NCBI GenBank assembly: GCA_001603165.1
Contig: LVBN01000101.1
Location: 1 to 53,744, forward strand
From: Spirochaetales bacterium Spiro_12
GTDB lineage: Bacteria; Spirochaetota; Spirochaetia; Treponematales; Rectinemataceae
Direction: 5' to 3'
Length of the DNA stretch: 53,744 bases
The translations under genes and the position numbers were made by a program. Numbering within the stretch: position 1 is the stretch's first letter; every line of letters starts with the position of its first letter. Positions 34,876 to 43,559 of this stretch are shown piece after piece. A model generated the notes under the pieces. That model was given only the letters and a program-made list of their open reading frames with translations, was not told the DNA's origin and did no database searches.

Positions 34876-37760
34876 CAGTGCATATCGCCCCAGGAAAAGG
34901 CTGTTTCCAGGCTTACCTTGAGGGGAACCGAGAGCTGCGCGGCCTTTTCCATCTCTTCCCTTATCAGGGCCAAGGCCTTTTCGACGCTGGCTTCAGGCGC
35001 CTCGAAGAGAAGCTCGTCGTGGACCTGGAGGAGCATGGCCACTTCCGGCGCTTCCTTGCCCAGCCGTTCGTCCACCCGCAGCATCGCCAGTTTGACTATA
35101 TCCGCCGCCGTGCCCTGGATGGGGGTGTTCACCGCCACCCTCTGGGCGGCCTGCCTCTCGTTCTTGTTGCGGGAATCGATGGCGGGTATGCGCCGCCTGC
35201 GCCCGAAGAGGGTCGTGGTGTACCCCGTTTTTTCCGTTTCGGCGATGGTTTTCTGGATGAAGGAGGCCACCCCCGAGTAGGTGCCGAAGTAGGTTTCGAT
35301 AAAGCTCTGGGCTCTCGCGTTGGGGATTCCCAGGTCCCTGGCCAGGCGGAAGGCGCTCATCCCGTAGATGACCCCAAAGTTGATCGTCTTGGCTACCCTG
35401 CGATGCTCCGGGCTCACATCCTTTTCGTCGATACCGAAAATGAAGGCCGCCGTCCTGCGGTGGACGTCCACCCCTTCCCTGAAGGCGGCCAGGAGGTTTT
35501 CGTCCTGGGACAGATGGGCCATGACCATCAGCTCTATCTGGGAGTAATCCGCCGAAATGAGCATCTTGCCGGAGGCGGCCGTGAAGGCCGAGCGTATTCT
35601 CCTGCCTTCCTCGTCCCGTATCGGTATATTTTGAAGGTTCGGATCCTTGCTCGCGAGCCTCCCTGTGGCGGCGCCGGTCTGAATGTAGGTGGTATGAACC
35701 CTGCTTTCCGGAGAGCGCTCCGCCAGCTCGGCCAGGGTATCCACATAGGTGTTTTTCAGCTTGGCTAAGAGGCGCTGGCGCAGAATGAGCTGGGGCACGG
35801 GGTCGAGGGGAGCCAGTTCCTCCAGCACCGAGGTGTCGGTGGAGTACCCTGTCTTTGTCTTCTTTTGCGGGGGAAGCTTGCGCTCGGTGAAGAGCACTTC
35901 CTGCAGCTGCTTGGTGGAGGCCAGGTTGAACTCATGGCCCACCAGCTCCCAGGCCTGCCGCTCTATCTGCCCGAGTTCCTTTTCCAGCTCCTGCCCGTAG
36001 GAACGGAGTTGCCGGGAATTCACCACGATTCCGCGGCGCTCCATTTCGGCGAGAATGGGGACCAGGGGCATTTCCATGCGATAGAAAATTTCTTCCAGGC
36101 CCTGCTCTGCCAGATCCTTTTTAAACCGACGATAGAGACGGAAGGTGAAATCGGCGTCCTCGCAGGCGTAACGCGTTGCGCGATCTATAGTGACCGAGTC
36201 GAACCGCAAGCCTTTTCCCACCACGTCCTTGTAGGAAAGGCCGCTCAATCCAAGAATCCTGTACGCCACGCTCTCGAGCGAAAAGGACATTGATTCTGCG
36301 TCCAGGATCCACGCGGCGATCATGGTGTCGAAGATTTCGTTTTCGACGTCGAGGCCGAAGTTTTTCAAGACGTGGAGATCGTATTTTATGTTGTGCCCGA
36401 CGATGCGCGATTTCGAAGAGAAAAGTCTGGCAAGATGACGTTGCGCGACTTTTTCTGAGACCGTCGGCGAGTCGGGCGAGCTTAAGGGGACGTAATAGGC
36501 TTCGCCGGGATTCAGCGAAATGGAGAATCCCACGATAGCCGCCCTCATGACGTCCAGATCGTCCGTCTCGGTATCCAGGGCGAAGGCCCCGGCTTTTATG
36601 CAACGGTCTATCAACTCGCCGAGCCCGGTCTCGTCCCGTATCGTCCGGTAACGATCCTCCGGCCCGGCCGCGCCGGGATGCAATTCCGGCGGTTCTTCGG
36701 CGGCGGAGCTTTGGGCGGGACCTTCGTCCCCTCCGTCCGGAGAGGAATCGAAAAGCGAGCCGATGCGGTTTTCCGATTCGGCTCGCTTCGGAGCGGAAAT
36801 CGGGGGCGAAGCCGATCCGTCCAGGGTACCCGAAGCCTTTTGCGCCTCCATAAGGTTGGCGGACGATGATCCTCGCTTGGGGCTGGCTGAGTCCAAAAGG
36901 AGACTTCTCATGCCTTCCCGCTGAAAGAGCGGGGAGGCGGCCTCTCTGTCGGGAGCTTCGAGATGGAGCTCTTCCAGACCTTTCAGCCCCAGGTCGATTC
37001 TATCCGACAGGCGGATGAGTTTTTTCGAAAGCTCCGCGTCGGCCCTGCCGGCCTCCAATTTCGCCCGAAGCGAATCGGGCTTTATCTCATCCAGATGGGC
37101 GTAGATTTCCTCCAAATCTTTGTAGCTGGCCAGAAGCTTGAGGGCGGTCTTGTCCCCTATCCCCCGCACGCCGGGGACATTGTCCGAGGCGTCCCCGGTG
37201 AGGGAAAGAAAGTCCAGTATCCGTTCCGGACCGACGCCCCACTCTTCCTGAACGGCCCTGCTGTCCAGCTCCTTGAAGCCGAATCCTTCCTGGGGGCGCA
37301 GGGCCTTGACGCTTCCGCCCACGAGCTGCAAAAGGTCCTTGTCGCCCGATACGACATAACAGTCCCGGCCTGCCTCGCGGCAGCTGCTGGCCAGGGTGGC
37401 GATAATATCGTCAGCTTCGTATCCCTCCCTCCGGAGGCTGGGGATCTTCAAGGCCTTCAATATTTCCTCCACCAGGGGGACCTGCTCGATGAGATCCTCC
37501 GGCGTCTTTTGTCTTGTGGCCTTATAGGCTTCGTACATCTGATGCCTGAAAGTCTTGCCCTTTGGATCGAAAACAGCCGCGAAGGCTTTTGGCTTACGTT
37601 GCTCGAAAAGGGAAAAGAGAAAACGAAAGAATCCATAAGCCGCGGAAACGTTCTTACCCTCGGGGTTCCGGAGGGGACGGGACAAGAAGGCGAAATACGA
37701 ACGATAGACGATGGCGTAGACATCCAGAAGATAGAGCGCCGGCGCTTTTTGCTCTTCCAT
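34875..37760 (-). CDS. polA: DNA polymerase I with 5' nuclease and 3'-5' exonuclease
   Basis: The 961-residue protein has the 5' nuclease domain (1-290) with GYEADDIIATLA and GDASDNVPGVRGIGDKTA. A low-complexity linker spans about 292-370. The proofreading exonuclease follows with its metal residues intact (DTETD, Asp396 and Glu398; YDLHVLKNFG; YACEDADFTF). The polymerase domain shows motif A (DYSQIELMVMAHLSQD), motif B (RRVAKTINFGVIYG) and motif C (LLQVHDELLFEAP). It functions in gap filling and Okazaki-fragment processing. The start at 37760 has the TGATG one-base overlap with the dnaJ-like gene upstream, and coaE overlaps its stop in the same way. Confidence 0.97.
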   Translation of the reverse strand: MEEQKAPALYLLDVYAIVYRSYFAFLSRPLRNPEGKNVSAAYGFFRFLFSLFEQRKPKAFAAVFDPKGKTFRHQMYEAYKATRQKTPEDLIEQVPLVEEILKALKIPSLRREGYEADDIIATLASSCREAGRDCYVVSGDKDLLQLVGGSVKALRPQEGFGFKELDSRAVQEEWGVGPERILDFLSLTGDASDNVPGVRGIGDKTALKLLASYKDLEEIYAHLDEIKPDSLRAKLEAGRADAELSKKLIRLSDRIDLGLKGLEELHLEAPDREAASPLFQREGMRSLLLDSASPKRGSSSANLMEAQKASGTLDGSASPPISAPKRAESENRIGSLFDSSPDGGDEGPAQSSAAEEPPELHPGAAGPEDRYRTIRDETGLGELIDRCIKAGAFALDTETDDLDVMRAAIVGFSISLNPGEAYYVPLSSPDSPTVSEKVAQRHLARLFSSKSRIVGHNIKYDLHVLKNFGLDVENEIFDTMIAAWILDAESMSFSLESVAYRILGLSGLSYKDVVGKGLRFDSVTIDRATRYACEDADFTFRLYRRFKKDLAEQGLEEIFYRMEMPLVPILAEMERRGIVVNSRQLRSYGQELEKELGQIERQAWELVGHEFNLASTKQLQEVLFTERKLPPQKKTKTGYSTDTSVLEELAPLDPVPQLILRQRLLAKLKNTYVDTLAELAERSPESRVHTTYIQTGAATGRLASKDPNLQNIPIRDEEGRRIRSAFTAASGKMLISADYSQIELMVMAHLSQDENLLAAFREGVDVHRRTAAFIFGIDEKDVSPEHRRVAKTINFGVIYGMSAFRLARDLGIPNARAQSFIETYFGTYSGVASFIQKTIAETEKTGYTTTLFGRRRRIPAIDSRNKNERQAAQRVAVNTPIQGTAADIVKLAMLRVDERLGKEAPEVAMLLQVHDELLFEAPEASVEKALALIREEMEKAAQLSVPLKVSLETAFSWGDMH

Positions 37761-38257
37761 CAGCGGCCCTTCCTCGATTCTTCATAGGCTTCGACTATCT
37801 GAAACGCGGCGTTGATGCGCGTGCTGGTCTCCGTGGCCTTTTTCAAAGCCTCGGGAGAGGAGGAATTGCGATCCGGGTGGTAGGTGAAAAGCAATTTCTT
37901 ATAGGCCGCCTTAACCTCGGAAAAGGGGGCGTAAGGCTTTAGGCCAAGATATCGGTAGGCCTGCTCGACAACGACGGTGGTCTGCTCGCCGTCGGCCTGA
38001 GTTCCATATCTGCGGCTTTGCTCCTCCCTGAACTTTCGCTCCCGCTGCGCTTGAGCCCTTTGTTCCTCCGCTTCCCGCCGCTCGGTTTCGGTCTTGCTCG
38101 TATCCAGATAATCGTCCAACTCGGCCATGGCGGCGTCCAGATCGGGATCGCCGTAGCTTTTAGACGAAGGGCCGCGTCCCCGCGGAGCCGAGGTCGATGT
38201 CCCGGAGTTGACCCAGGCCTTAACCAAGCGTTCGAGACGTTCGAAGATCTGATCCAC
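37760..38257 (-). CDS. Small J-domain protein (DnaJ-like)
   Basis: The 165-residue protein has its J domain at the C-terminus (YLGLKPYAPFSEVKAAYKKL with the HPD triad in FTYHPDRN). It is preceded by a charged Arg/Glu-rich helical region (about residues 65-95) and a short helix at the N-terminus. It probably recruits DnaK to a specific partner; it lacks the Gly/Phe and zinc regions of true DnaJ. An ATG-initiated frame starts at 38434, but its extra residues are Ser/Arg-rich and unlike a protein. CTCCTT (AAGGAG on the - strand) at 38265-38270 lies seven bases before a GTG at 38257, which I take as the start (TTG at 38260 is the alternative). Confidence 0.82.
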   Translation of the reverse strand: MDQIFERLERLVKAWVNSGTSTSAPRGRGPSSKSYGDPDLDAAMAELDDYLDTSKTETERREAEEQRAQAQRERKFREEQSRRYGTQADGEQTTVVVEQAYRYLGLKPYAPFSEVKAAYKKLLFTYHPDRNSSSPEALKKATETSTRINAAFQIVEAYEESRKGR

Positions 38258-38471
38258 CAAAGAACTCCTTCCGATGCTGAGGCTTGCATAACTGTATCCT
38301 GAGAGGCTCCGATACCGCAACACCTGGGCCCTTCCAGAAGAGGGGCTGATCGGCGGGCGGGCCGATTCCTGGCTAGGCCGATAGGATAAAGACCAATCGG
38401 AAGGGCCGCTCCGATGCCTTTGGGGCGTATACAATCATGCGGATCGATGTATAGTATGAAGATCTAAAGCT

Positions 38472-39515
38472 ATGGCAGCGACAAGCACCACGGTCCCGCA
38501 GGTGTTCGTGATAGGCGGCGCGAACATCGATATTCAGGGTCAATCCTCCGCCGTTTTTCGTGGGGGCGATTCCAATCCGGGGAGAATCGGCACGGCCTTC
38601 GGCGGGGTGGGAAGAAACGTGGCCGAGGTCTGTCTGCGCCTGGGTTTGGAGGTGCGTCTGATCACGGTCTTCGGAGGAGATCCGGAGGGCGAGCGGATGG
38701 AGGCGGACTGCAGGGCCAAGGGTATGGATACGGGCTGGAGCTTGCGCTGGGAAGGCCCGAGCGCGCGATACCTTTGCGCCCTGGATGCCGACGGCTCCCT
38801 GGTGGGGGCCGTCGCCGACATGGAGGCTCTGGATGCCCTGGTCCCCGGCCACCTGGAGTCGGCCGCGAAGGATTTGGACAAGGCTTTCTGTATTGTCGCC
38901 GATACAAACATACCCGCCACCAGTCTCGCCTGGCTTTGCCGCCGCTACGGAAGACTGGGCGGAACGCTCAAGGACGCCACCAGGCCCCTGCTCTTTCTGG
39001 ATACCGTTTCGGAGGCTAAGGCGGTCAAGGCCCTGGGGCTTTTCGGTGAGTTCGATTGCGTTAAGCCTAACATGGGGGAAGCCTTGATCATGGCGGCGAA
39101 ACGGTGGCCGCCGGAGACTCCGGGGGACGGTCCCGGAGCGATCTTCCCGAAGAGGCGGGAGGGAAATCCGGCGGAAATCAAGCGTCGTATCGAAAGCCTT
39201 GGCAATCTTCCGGGGGAACTCTACATTTCACTGGGGCCGAAGGGTATGTACTATAGCGCGAAAAAGGACGAGGGCGTCGTCCCTCTGCCGCCCGAGGCGC
39301 TGCGGCCGACGGCCCGCAACAGGTCGGGGGCGGGGGACAGCGCCTTGGCCGGCCTGGTCTGGGCGAGCCTCAAGGGCTTCCCGCCCAGGGAAAAGGTCCA
39401 TTACGCCCTGTCGGCCGCCCTTTTGGCGGCGGCCTCGGCTTCGCCGGTGCCCGATGACATGGACGAAAAAAAGCTAATGAGCCTGGCCGCGCTGATCGCG
39501 GAAAAGGAAGCGTGA
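38472..39515 (+). CDS. psuK: PfkB-family kinase, probable pseudouridine kinase
   Basis: The 347-residue protein has PfkB motifs: VIGGANIDIQG at the N-terminus, GGVGRNVAEVCLRLGL and the C-terminal anion hole with catalytic aspartate, NRSGAGDSALAG. The immediate partner psuG three bases downstream identifies the substrate as pseudouridine, which the kinase phosphorylates at the 5' position. Compared with typical PsuK (about 310-320 residues) it has an insertion of about 20 residues around 210-230. The ribosome-binding site is poor (AAGAT region). TATAGT at 38450-38455 may be a -10 box but lacks a clear -35. It diverges from the dnaJ-polA operon. Confidence 0.88.
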   Translation: MAATSTTVPQVFVIGGANIDIQGQSSAVFRGGDSNPGRIGTAFGGVGRNVAEVCLRLGLEVRLITVFGGDPEGERMEADCRAKGMDTGWSLRWEGPSARYLCALDADGSLVGAVADMEALDALVPGHLESAAKDLDKAFCIVADTNIPATSLAWLCRRYGRLGGTLKDATRPLLFLDTVSEAKAVKALGLFGEFDCVKPNMGEALIMAAKRWPPETPGDGPGAIFPKRREGNPAEIKRRIESLGNLPGELYISLGPKGMYYSAKKDEGVVPLPPEALRPTARNRSGAGDSALAGLVWASLKGFPPREKVHYALSAALLAAASASPVPDDMDEKKLMSLAALIAEKEA

Positions 39516-39518
39516 ACC

Positions 39519-40457
39519 ATGAACAAATACCTGTCTGTCGCCGAGGAAGTGGCCGCCGCGCTCGGGGCGAATAAACCGGTGATCGCCCTGGAGTCGACGA
39601 TAATCAGCCATGGCATGCCCTGGCCCAAGAATTTGGAAACCGCGCTCGCCGTTGAAGAACTGATACGGAACTGCGGGGCCGTCCCCGCCACGGTGGCCCT
39701 TATGGAAGGCCGCCTCTGCGCTGGGCTCTCCCGGGCGCAGCTGGAAGTCCTGGCCAGGGCGGGCAGCGCCGTGACCAAGGCTTCGCGCAGGGATTTCCCC
39801 AGGCTTTTGGCTTCCGGCGGCACCGGCGCGACCACCGTGGCGGGGACTATGATCGTGGCCTTTCTGGCCGGGATCCGCATTTTCGCCACAGGCGGCATGG
39901 GGGGCGTGCACCGGGGGGCCGAGTCCAGCTGGGACGTCTCCGCCGACCTGGAAGAACTTTCGAGGACCAGCGTCTGCGTCGTCTGCGCTGGCGCCAAGTC
40001 GATACTCGACCTTCCCAAGACCCTGGAGTATCTGGAGACCAAGGGCGTGCCCGTGATAGGGTACAAAACCAGGGAATTGCCCGCCTTTTACACCAGTCGT
40101 TCGGGTCTCGAGCTGGAGGAAATGGTGGAAAGCCCCGGGGAAGCCGCCGCATTGCTCCACGCCAAATGGGCGGCGGGCCTGGAAGGTGGGGTGGTCATTG
40201 CCAACCCTATTCCGGAGCGGTACGAAATGAAGGCGGAAGTGATCGAGCCACTGATTCAGCAGGCCATAGCCGAAGCCCAAAGCCGGGGGATCGCCGGAAA
40301 GCGGCTGACCCCCTTCCTGCTTGATAAGATAGTGGAAATTAGCGGTGGTGACAGCCTGGAATCGAACATAGCCTTGGTCAAGAACAACGCCCGCCTCGCC
40401 GCGGCGGTGGCGTCGGCCTATTCGGGAATCATGGAAAAAGCCGGGACGAAGCAATAA
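39519..40457 (+). CDS. psuG: Pseudouridine-5'-phosphate glycosidase
   Basis: The 312-residue enzyme is a clear PsuG: VIALESTIISHGMPWP near residues 21-36, SGGTGATTVAGTM, FATGGMGGVHRGAE, the SVCVVCAGAKSILDLPKTLEYLET block and ANPIPE. It splits the C-C glycosidic bond of pseudouridine 5'-phosphate, giving uracil and ribose 5-phosphate. It is translated directly after psuK and likely in the same operon. The substrate comes from RNA turnover or from the medium; a nucleoside importer is encoded 6 kb away, although its ability to carry pseudouridine is not known. Confidence 0.96.
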   Translation: MNKYLSVAEEVAAALGANKPVIALESTIISHGMPWPKNLETALAVEELIRNCGAVPATVALMEGRLCAGLSRAQLEVLARAGSAVTKASRRDFPRLLASGGTGATTVAGTMIVAFLAGIRIFATGGMGGVHRGAESSWDVSADLEELSRTSVCVVCAGAKSILDLPKTLEYLETKGVPVIGYKTRELPAFYTSRSGLELEEMVESPGEAAALLHAKWAAGLEGGVVIANPIPERYEMKAEVIEPLIQQAIAEAQSRGIAGKRLTPFLLDKIVEISGGDSLESNIALVKNNARLAAAVASAYSGIMEKAGTKQ

Positions 40458-40493
40458 GCTCCGCGATAAAATGGCTACGACGAGGAGGAAGCC

Positions 40494-41246
40494 GTGAAAC
40501 TGCTGCGCCTGCTGTATGAGGGAAAAGAACGCTATGGGAAGATGGAGGGAGGAGAAGTCCACTTGTTGAGGGGAAATCCCTTCGCAAAGCTCAAGGAGGG
40601 CGAGGGCCGGCTCGGGCTTTCGCAGGCCCGGCTCTTGGCTCCGGTTCTTCCCGGCAAAGCGCTCTGCATAGGGTTAAACTATAGGGACCATGCCAAGGAG
40701 TTCGATCTACCCATACCCACCAGCCCGGTGGTGTTCATAAAACCGCCGAGCGCGCTTTTGGCCCCCGGCGCCGAGATCATCAGGCCGACCCAATCCCGAC
40801 GGGTGGATTTCGAGGCCGAGCTGGTCGTCGTCATAGGCAGAAGGGCCAAGGATGTCCCGGCGAAAAAAGCCTTCGATTACATACTGGGCTATACCTGCGG
40901 CAACGATGTCACCGCCAGGGATCTCCAACCCAAGGACGGACAGTGGACGGTGGCCAAGTCCTTCGATACCTTCATGCCCCTGGGACCCTGGATCGAAACC
41001 GAGCTGGATCCCTCCAATCTGGCTGTGTCGGCCTATCTGAACGGCGAGAAAAAGCAATCCTCCAACACCGTCAATCTTATCTTCGGGGTTCCCGAACTCG
41101 TGGAATTTCTCTCTTCCGTGATGACCCTGGAGCCCGGGGACCTGATCATGACCGGGACGCCTTCCGGTGTCGGGCCCATGAATTCAGGGGATGAAATCGC
41201 CGTGGAGATTCAGGGTATCGGGCGGCTGGTGAACAAGGTCCGATGA
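40494..41246 (+). CDS. Fumarylacetoacetate hydrolase-family enzyme
   Basis: The 250-residue protein starts with a GTG three bases after GAGGAGGAA. It shows the FAH core: LCIGLNYRDHAKEF, VVFIKPPSALL, the metal-ligand strand VDFEAELVVVIG, YTCGNDVTARDLQ, GQWTVAKSFDTFMPLGP and MTGTPSGVG. Members hydrolyse or decarboxylate 2-oxo acids, for example acylpyruvates, oxaloacetate or 2-keto-3-deoxy acids. The exact substrate is not readable. It overlaps the AEC transporter gene by ATGA, so the pair may take up and cleave, or cleave and export, an organic acid. It follows psuG by 36 bases and may share its transcript. Confidence 0.88.
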   Translation: MKLLRLLYEGKERYGKMEGGEVHLLRGNPFAKLKEGEGRLGLSQARLLAPVLPGKALCIGLNYRDHAKEFDLPIPTSPVVFIKPPSALLAPGAEIIRPTQSRRVDFEAELVVVIGRRAKDVPAKKAFDYILGYTCGNDVTARDLQPKDGQWTVAKSFDTFMPLGPWIETELDPSNLAVSAYLNGEKKQSSNTVNLIFGVPELVEFLSSVMTLEPGDLIMTGTPSGVGPMNSGDEIAVEIQGIGRLVNKVR

Positions 41247-42154
41247 GTTCCCTTCCCCTCGTGTCCCGGGTGATGGCGATTTTCCTCCTCATCGTCATCG
41301 GGTACATCGCGCGAAAAACCAAGGTGCTCAACAAAGATCTCGTTCGGGGACTCTCGGGCTTCATTCTCAATGTCGCCATACCCTTTACCATCATAGCCGG
41401 CTTCGACCGGAGCATCCCCAAAACCGCCCTGCCGGATCTGCTCAGCACGGGGCTCTGGGCCATTCTGCTTCATGGCATGGCGATAATCCTGTCCACGGTG
41501 GCGTATGGGAAACTTCCCGACGCGGAGCGGAAGGTTGTCTCCTACGGGACGGTCTTTTCCAACTGCGGATTCATGGGTTTTCCCGTTGTCGCCAGCATCT
41601 ACGGCAAGATAGGGGTCATGTACGCCTCTATCTTCGTCGTGGTTTTTCAGACCTTTATATGGACCTACGGGGTGGCCCTTTTTTCGGGAGGCAGGGCCTG
41701 GGGCAAGCTGGCTAAGGCATTGATAAACCCGGGAATCATCTCCGTGATAATCGGCGCCATCCTCTGGTTTCTTCCCTTCGATCTGCCGGTTTTCATGTCC
41801 GATGCCGTCGGTTTCATGTCCGATCTGACCACACCTCTCTCCATGGTCGTGGTGGGAGCCAGCCTTGCGGAGGTGCCCCTCAAAGGCTTGGCCAAGGGCT
41901 GGGAACTCTGGCTGGGAACCGCGGCGCGGATTGTCCTCATGCCCCTCGTTTCGCTGGGCATGATGAGAATGCTCGGGGTAAGCGGCTTGCCGGCCAAGGT
42001 CGCGGTTTTCCTCACCGCCATGCCCGTCGCCGCCCAGAGCGTGATGTTCGCCGAACGCTACAACGCCGACGTGGGACTGGCCTCGCGCCTGGTATTCGTA
42101 ACGACGGTGCTGTCGGCGTTCACGATACCACTTTTCGCCCTGATCTTAGGCTAG
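41243..42154 (+). CDS. AEC-family (auxin efflux carrier-like) transporter
   Basis: The 303-residue membrane protein has about ten hydrophobic segments in two halves, as in the AEC family of the bile/arsenite/riboflavin transporter superfamily. Recognisable positions are FILNVAIPFTII in the first half, the central FSNCGFMGFPVV with its conserved Gly-Pro-like bend, and TTPLSMVVVGASLAEVPLK in the second half. Bacterial members move malate, malonate or other small carboxylates, or act as permeases for amino-acid derivatives. Coupling to the FAH-family enzyme by a 4-base overlap suggests a common 2-oxo or dicarboxylic acid substrate. This is inference. Confidence 0.9.
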   Translation: MSSLPLVSRVMAIFLLIVIGYIARKTKVLNKDLVRGLSGFILNVAIPFTIIAGFDRSIPKTALPDLLSTGLWAILLHGMAIILSTVAYGKLPDAERKVVSYGTVFSNCGFMGFPVVASIYGKIGVMYASIFVVVFQTFIWTYGVALFSGGRAWGKLAKALINPGIISVIIGAILWFLPFDLPVFMSDAVGFMSDLTTPLSMVVVGASLAEVPLKGLAKGWELWLGTAARIVLMPLVSLGMMRMLGVSGLPAKVAVFLTAMPVAAQSVMFAERYNADVGLASRLVFVTTVLSAFTIPLFALILG

Positions 42155-42157
42155 CCT

Positions 42158-43060
42158 ATGAATACCGAGGTTTTTTTACGCGAACGGGAAAAAGAGCTGG
42201 CGTGCATATACTCGATTTGTCTCTTGGCTGCCTCGGCGCCCGAGCCCGAAGCGGCCGCCCATGGTGTGGCCAGGGCGCTTTGCGGGGCGATGAGCTACCC
42301 ATCACAGGCCCGCTGCCGGATATATTTTTTTAACGAACTCACCGGAGGGCGGGTGGCGGAGGGCTACGGCTACGAAGGACTGGATTTCTTGACCCAGCAG
42401 GAGGTAAACGGGCCGGGAAAGGATCTGGGGGCTCCGGATAATGAAGGAGTCTCCCCCCTCGTTGCTTCGATGGATAAGGAAAGGGCCGATGGCTGGGGAG
42501 GGCGCATCGTTCTATCCTATGGCGATCCCGGGCTTACGTTCATTCCCCAAGAAAAATCGCTTTTGGAATCGGTGATTGTCGTATTGGCTTCCATGTTGCG
42601 TACGGCCAACCTGATAGAGCGGCTCAAATCGGCGGGCGAAAGACTCGAGGCTAAGAATACAGCCTTGAGAGAGATCCTCTCGACGATCGAACAGGAGAGA
42701 ATCCAGATTTCCAACACCTACCGCGAGCGCCTCGCGGCGGATGTGCTTCCCCTGGCCGAGAGGGCGATGGACAGCGGCCTCAGCCAGGCCAGGAGGGATT
42801 CCTACCTCGCGCTGCTCGTATCCGAGATTCGTCAACAGATGACAGTGATAGGCAAGGGCCCTGAATCGGAGACCTCCTTGAGCCCCCGGGAGCGGGAAAT
42901 TGCGGTGCAGGTGCGCAACGGAAGGACGAGCAAGGAAATCGCCGAACTATTGGGCATCGCCGAAGCGACGGTGGAGCGGCATCGCCATAATATCCGTCGC
43001 AAGCTTAGGTTGGTGGATAGGTCCGTCAACTTGGCGAGCCACTTATCCATGACTGAATAA
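42158..43060 (+). CDS. LuxR-type transcription regulator with GAF-like sensor region
   Basis: The 300-residue protein has an N-terminal domain (about 15-155) with the alternating pattern of a GAF sensor, followed by a probable coiled coil (about 150-195). The C-terminal LuxR/GerE helix-turn-helix is at about 234-285 (LSPREREIAVQVRNGRTSKEIAELLGIAEATVERH). No receiver aspartate region is seen, so it likely binds a small ligand or partners with a kinase. The same layout occurs in histidine-kinase-associated regulators. It starts three bases after the AEC stop. An AT-rich palindrome directly after its stop is a candidate binding site. Confidence 0.83.
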   Translation: MNTEVFLREREKELACIYSICLLAASAPEPEAAAHGVARALCGAMSYPSQARCRIYFFNELTGGRVAEGYGYEGLDFLTQQEVNGPGKDLGAPDNEGVSPLVASMDKERADGWGGRIVLSYGDPGLTFIPQEKSLLESVIVVLASMLRTANLIERLKSAGERLEAKNTALREILSTIEQERIQISNTYRERLAADVLPLAERAMDSGLSQARRDSYLALLVSEIRQQMTVIGKGPESETSLSPREREIAVQVRNGRTSKEIAELLGIAEATVERHRHNIRRKLRLVDRSVNLASHLSMTE

Positions 43061-43076
43061 TACTCACCTTGTAGAT

Positions 43077-43097
43077 TTGTATACAGGAAATATACAA
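43077..43097. promoter_or_regulatory. AT-rich palindrome, putative operator
   Basis: TTGTATA (43077-43083) and TATACAA (43091-43097) form a perfect inverted repeat with a 7-base centre. It lies between the LuxR-type gene and the small Rnk-like gene, inside an AT-rich gap of about 118 bases. It could be a dimeric operator for the LuxR regulator or overlap a promoter. It is not followed by a T-run, so it is less likely to be a terminator. Confidence 0.5.
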
Positions 43098-43178
43098 GAT
43101 AACTGGGACTACTCGGGATACTCATGGTTTCTTATTATCCACTCATACGCGAAGCCATAATTTTCTTAGGAGGAAGCC

Positions 43179-43559
43179 ATGAGCGGGGTAATGATACTCG
43201 CAGACGGATTGAAACGATTAAAAGCCCTGGTAAACCTGCTTCGCGCGAACAGGAAGACCGACAAGGCCGCGGCGCTGGCGAGCAGGGTATCTTTTCTCGA
43301 AGCCCAGGAGCGAAGCGGCTCCAAGCTGCCCAGGGTGTGGCCGAATTCCTATGTCACCGTAAAAAACCTGGACAGCGGCGAGACGTATGGTTATAAACTC
43401 GTTTTTCCCAACGAGGCCGATGGAGGGAAAGGCAATATATCGCTGTTGACTCCCCTGGGGATGGCGCTTATCGGCAGGGAGCGGGGCGAGAGTTTCGTCT
43501 ACAATTCCCCTGGAGGCCTGGTACGCATGGTGCTCCTGGATCTGAGCAATGAGGACTGA
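43179..43559 (+). CDS. Small GreA/GreB C-terminal-domain (Rnk-like) protein
   Basis: The 126-residue protein has a short helical N-terminus (about 1-50) and a C-terminal domain of the GreA/GreB C-terminal FKBP-like fold: SYVTVKNLDSGETYGYKLVFPNEAD, GNISLLTPLGMALIGRERGESF and NSPGGLVRMVLLDL. It lacks the long coiled-coil with the acidic tip that Gre factors insert into the polymerase channel. It therefore resembles Rnk, which binds RNA polymerase without stimulating cleavage. AGGAGG six bases before the ATG is strong. Its stop lies inside the start of the next gene (11-base overlap), so the two are coupled. Confidence 0.8.
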   Translation: MSGVMILADGLKRLKALVNLLRANRKTDKAAALASRVSFLEAQERSGSKLPRVWPNSYVTVKNLDSGETYGYKLVFPNEADGGKGNISLLTPLGMALIGRERGESFVYNSPGGLVRMVLLDLSNED

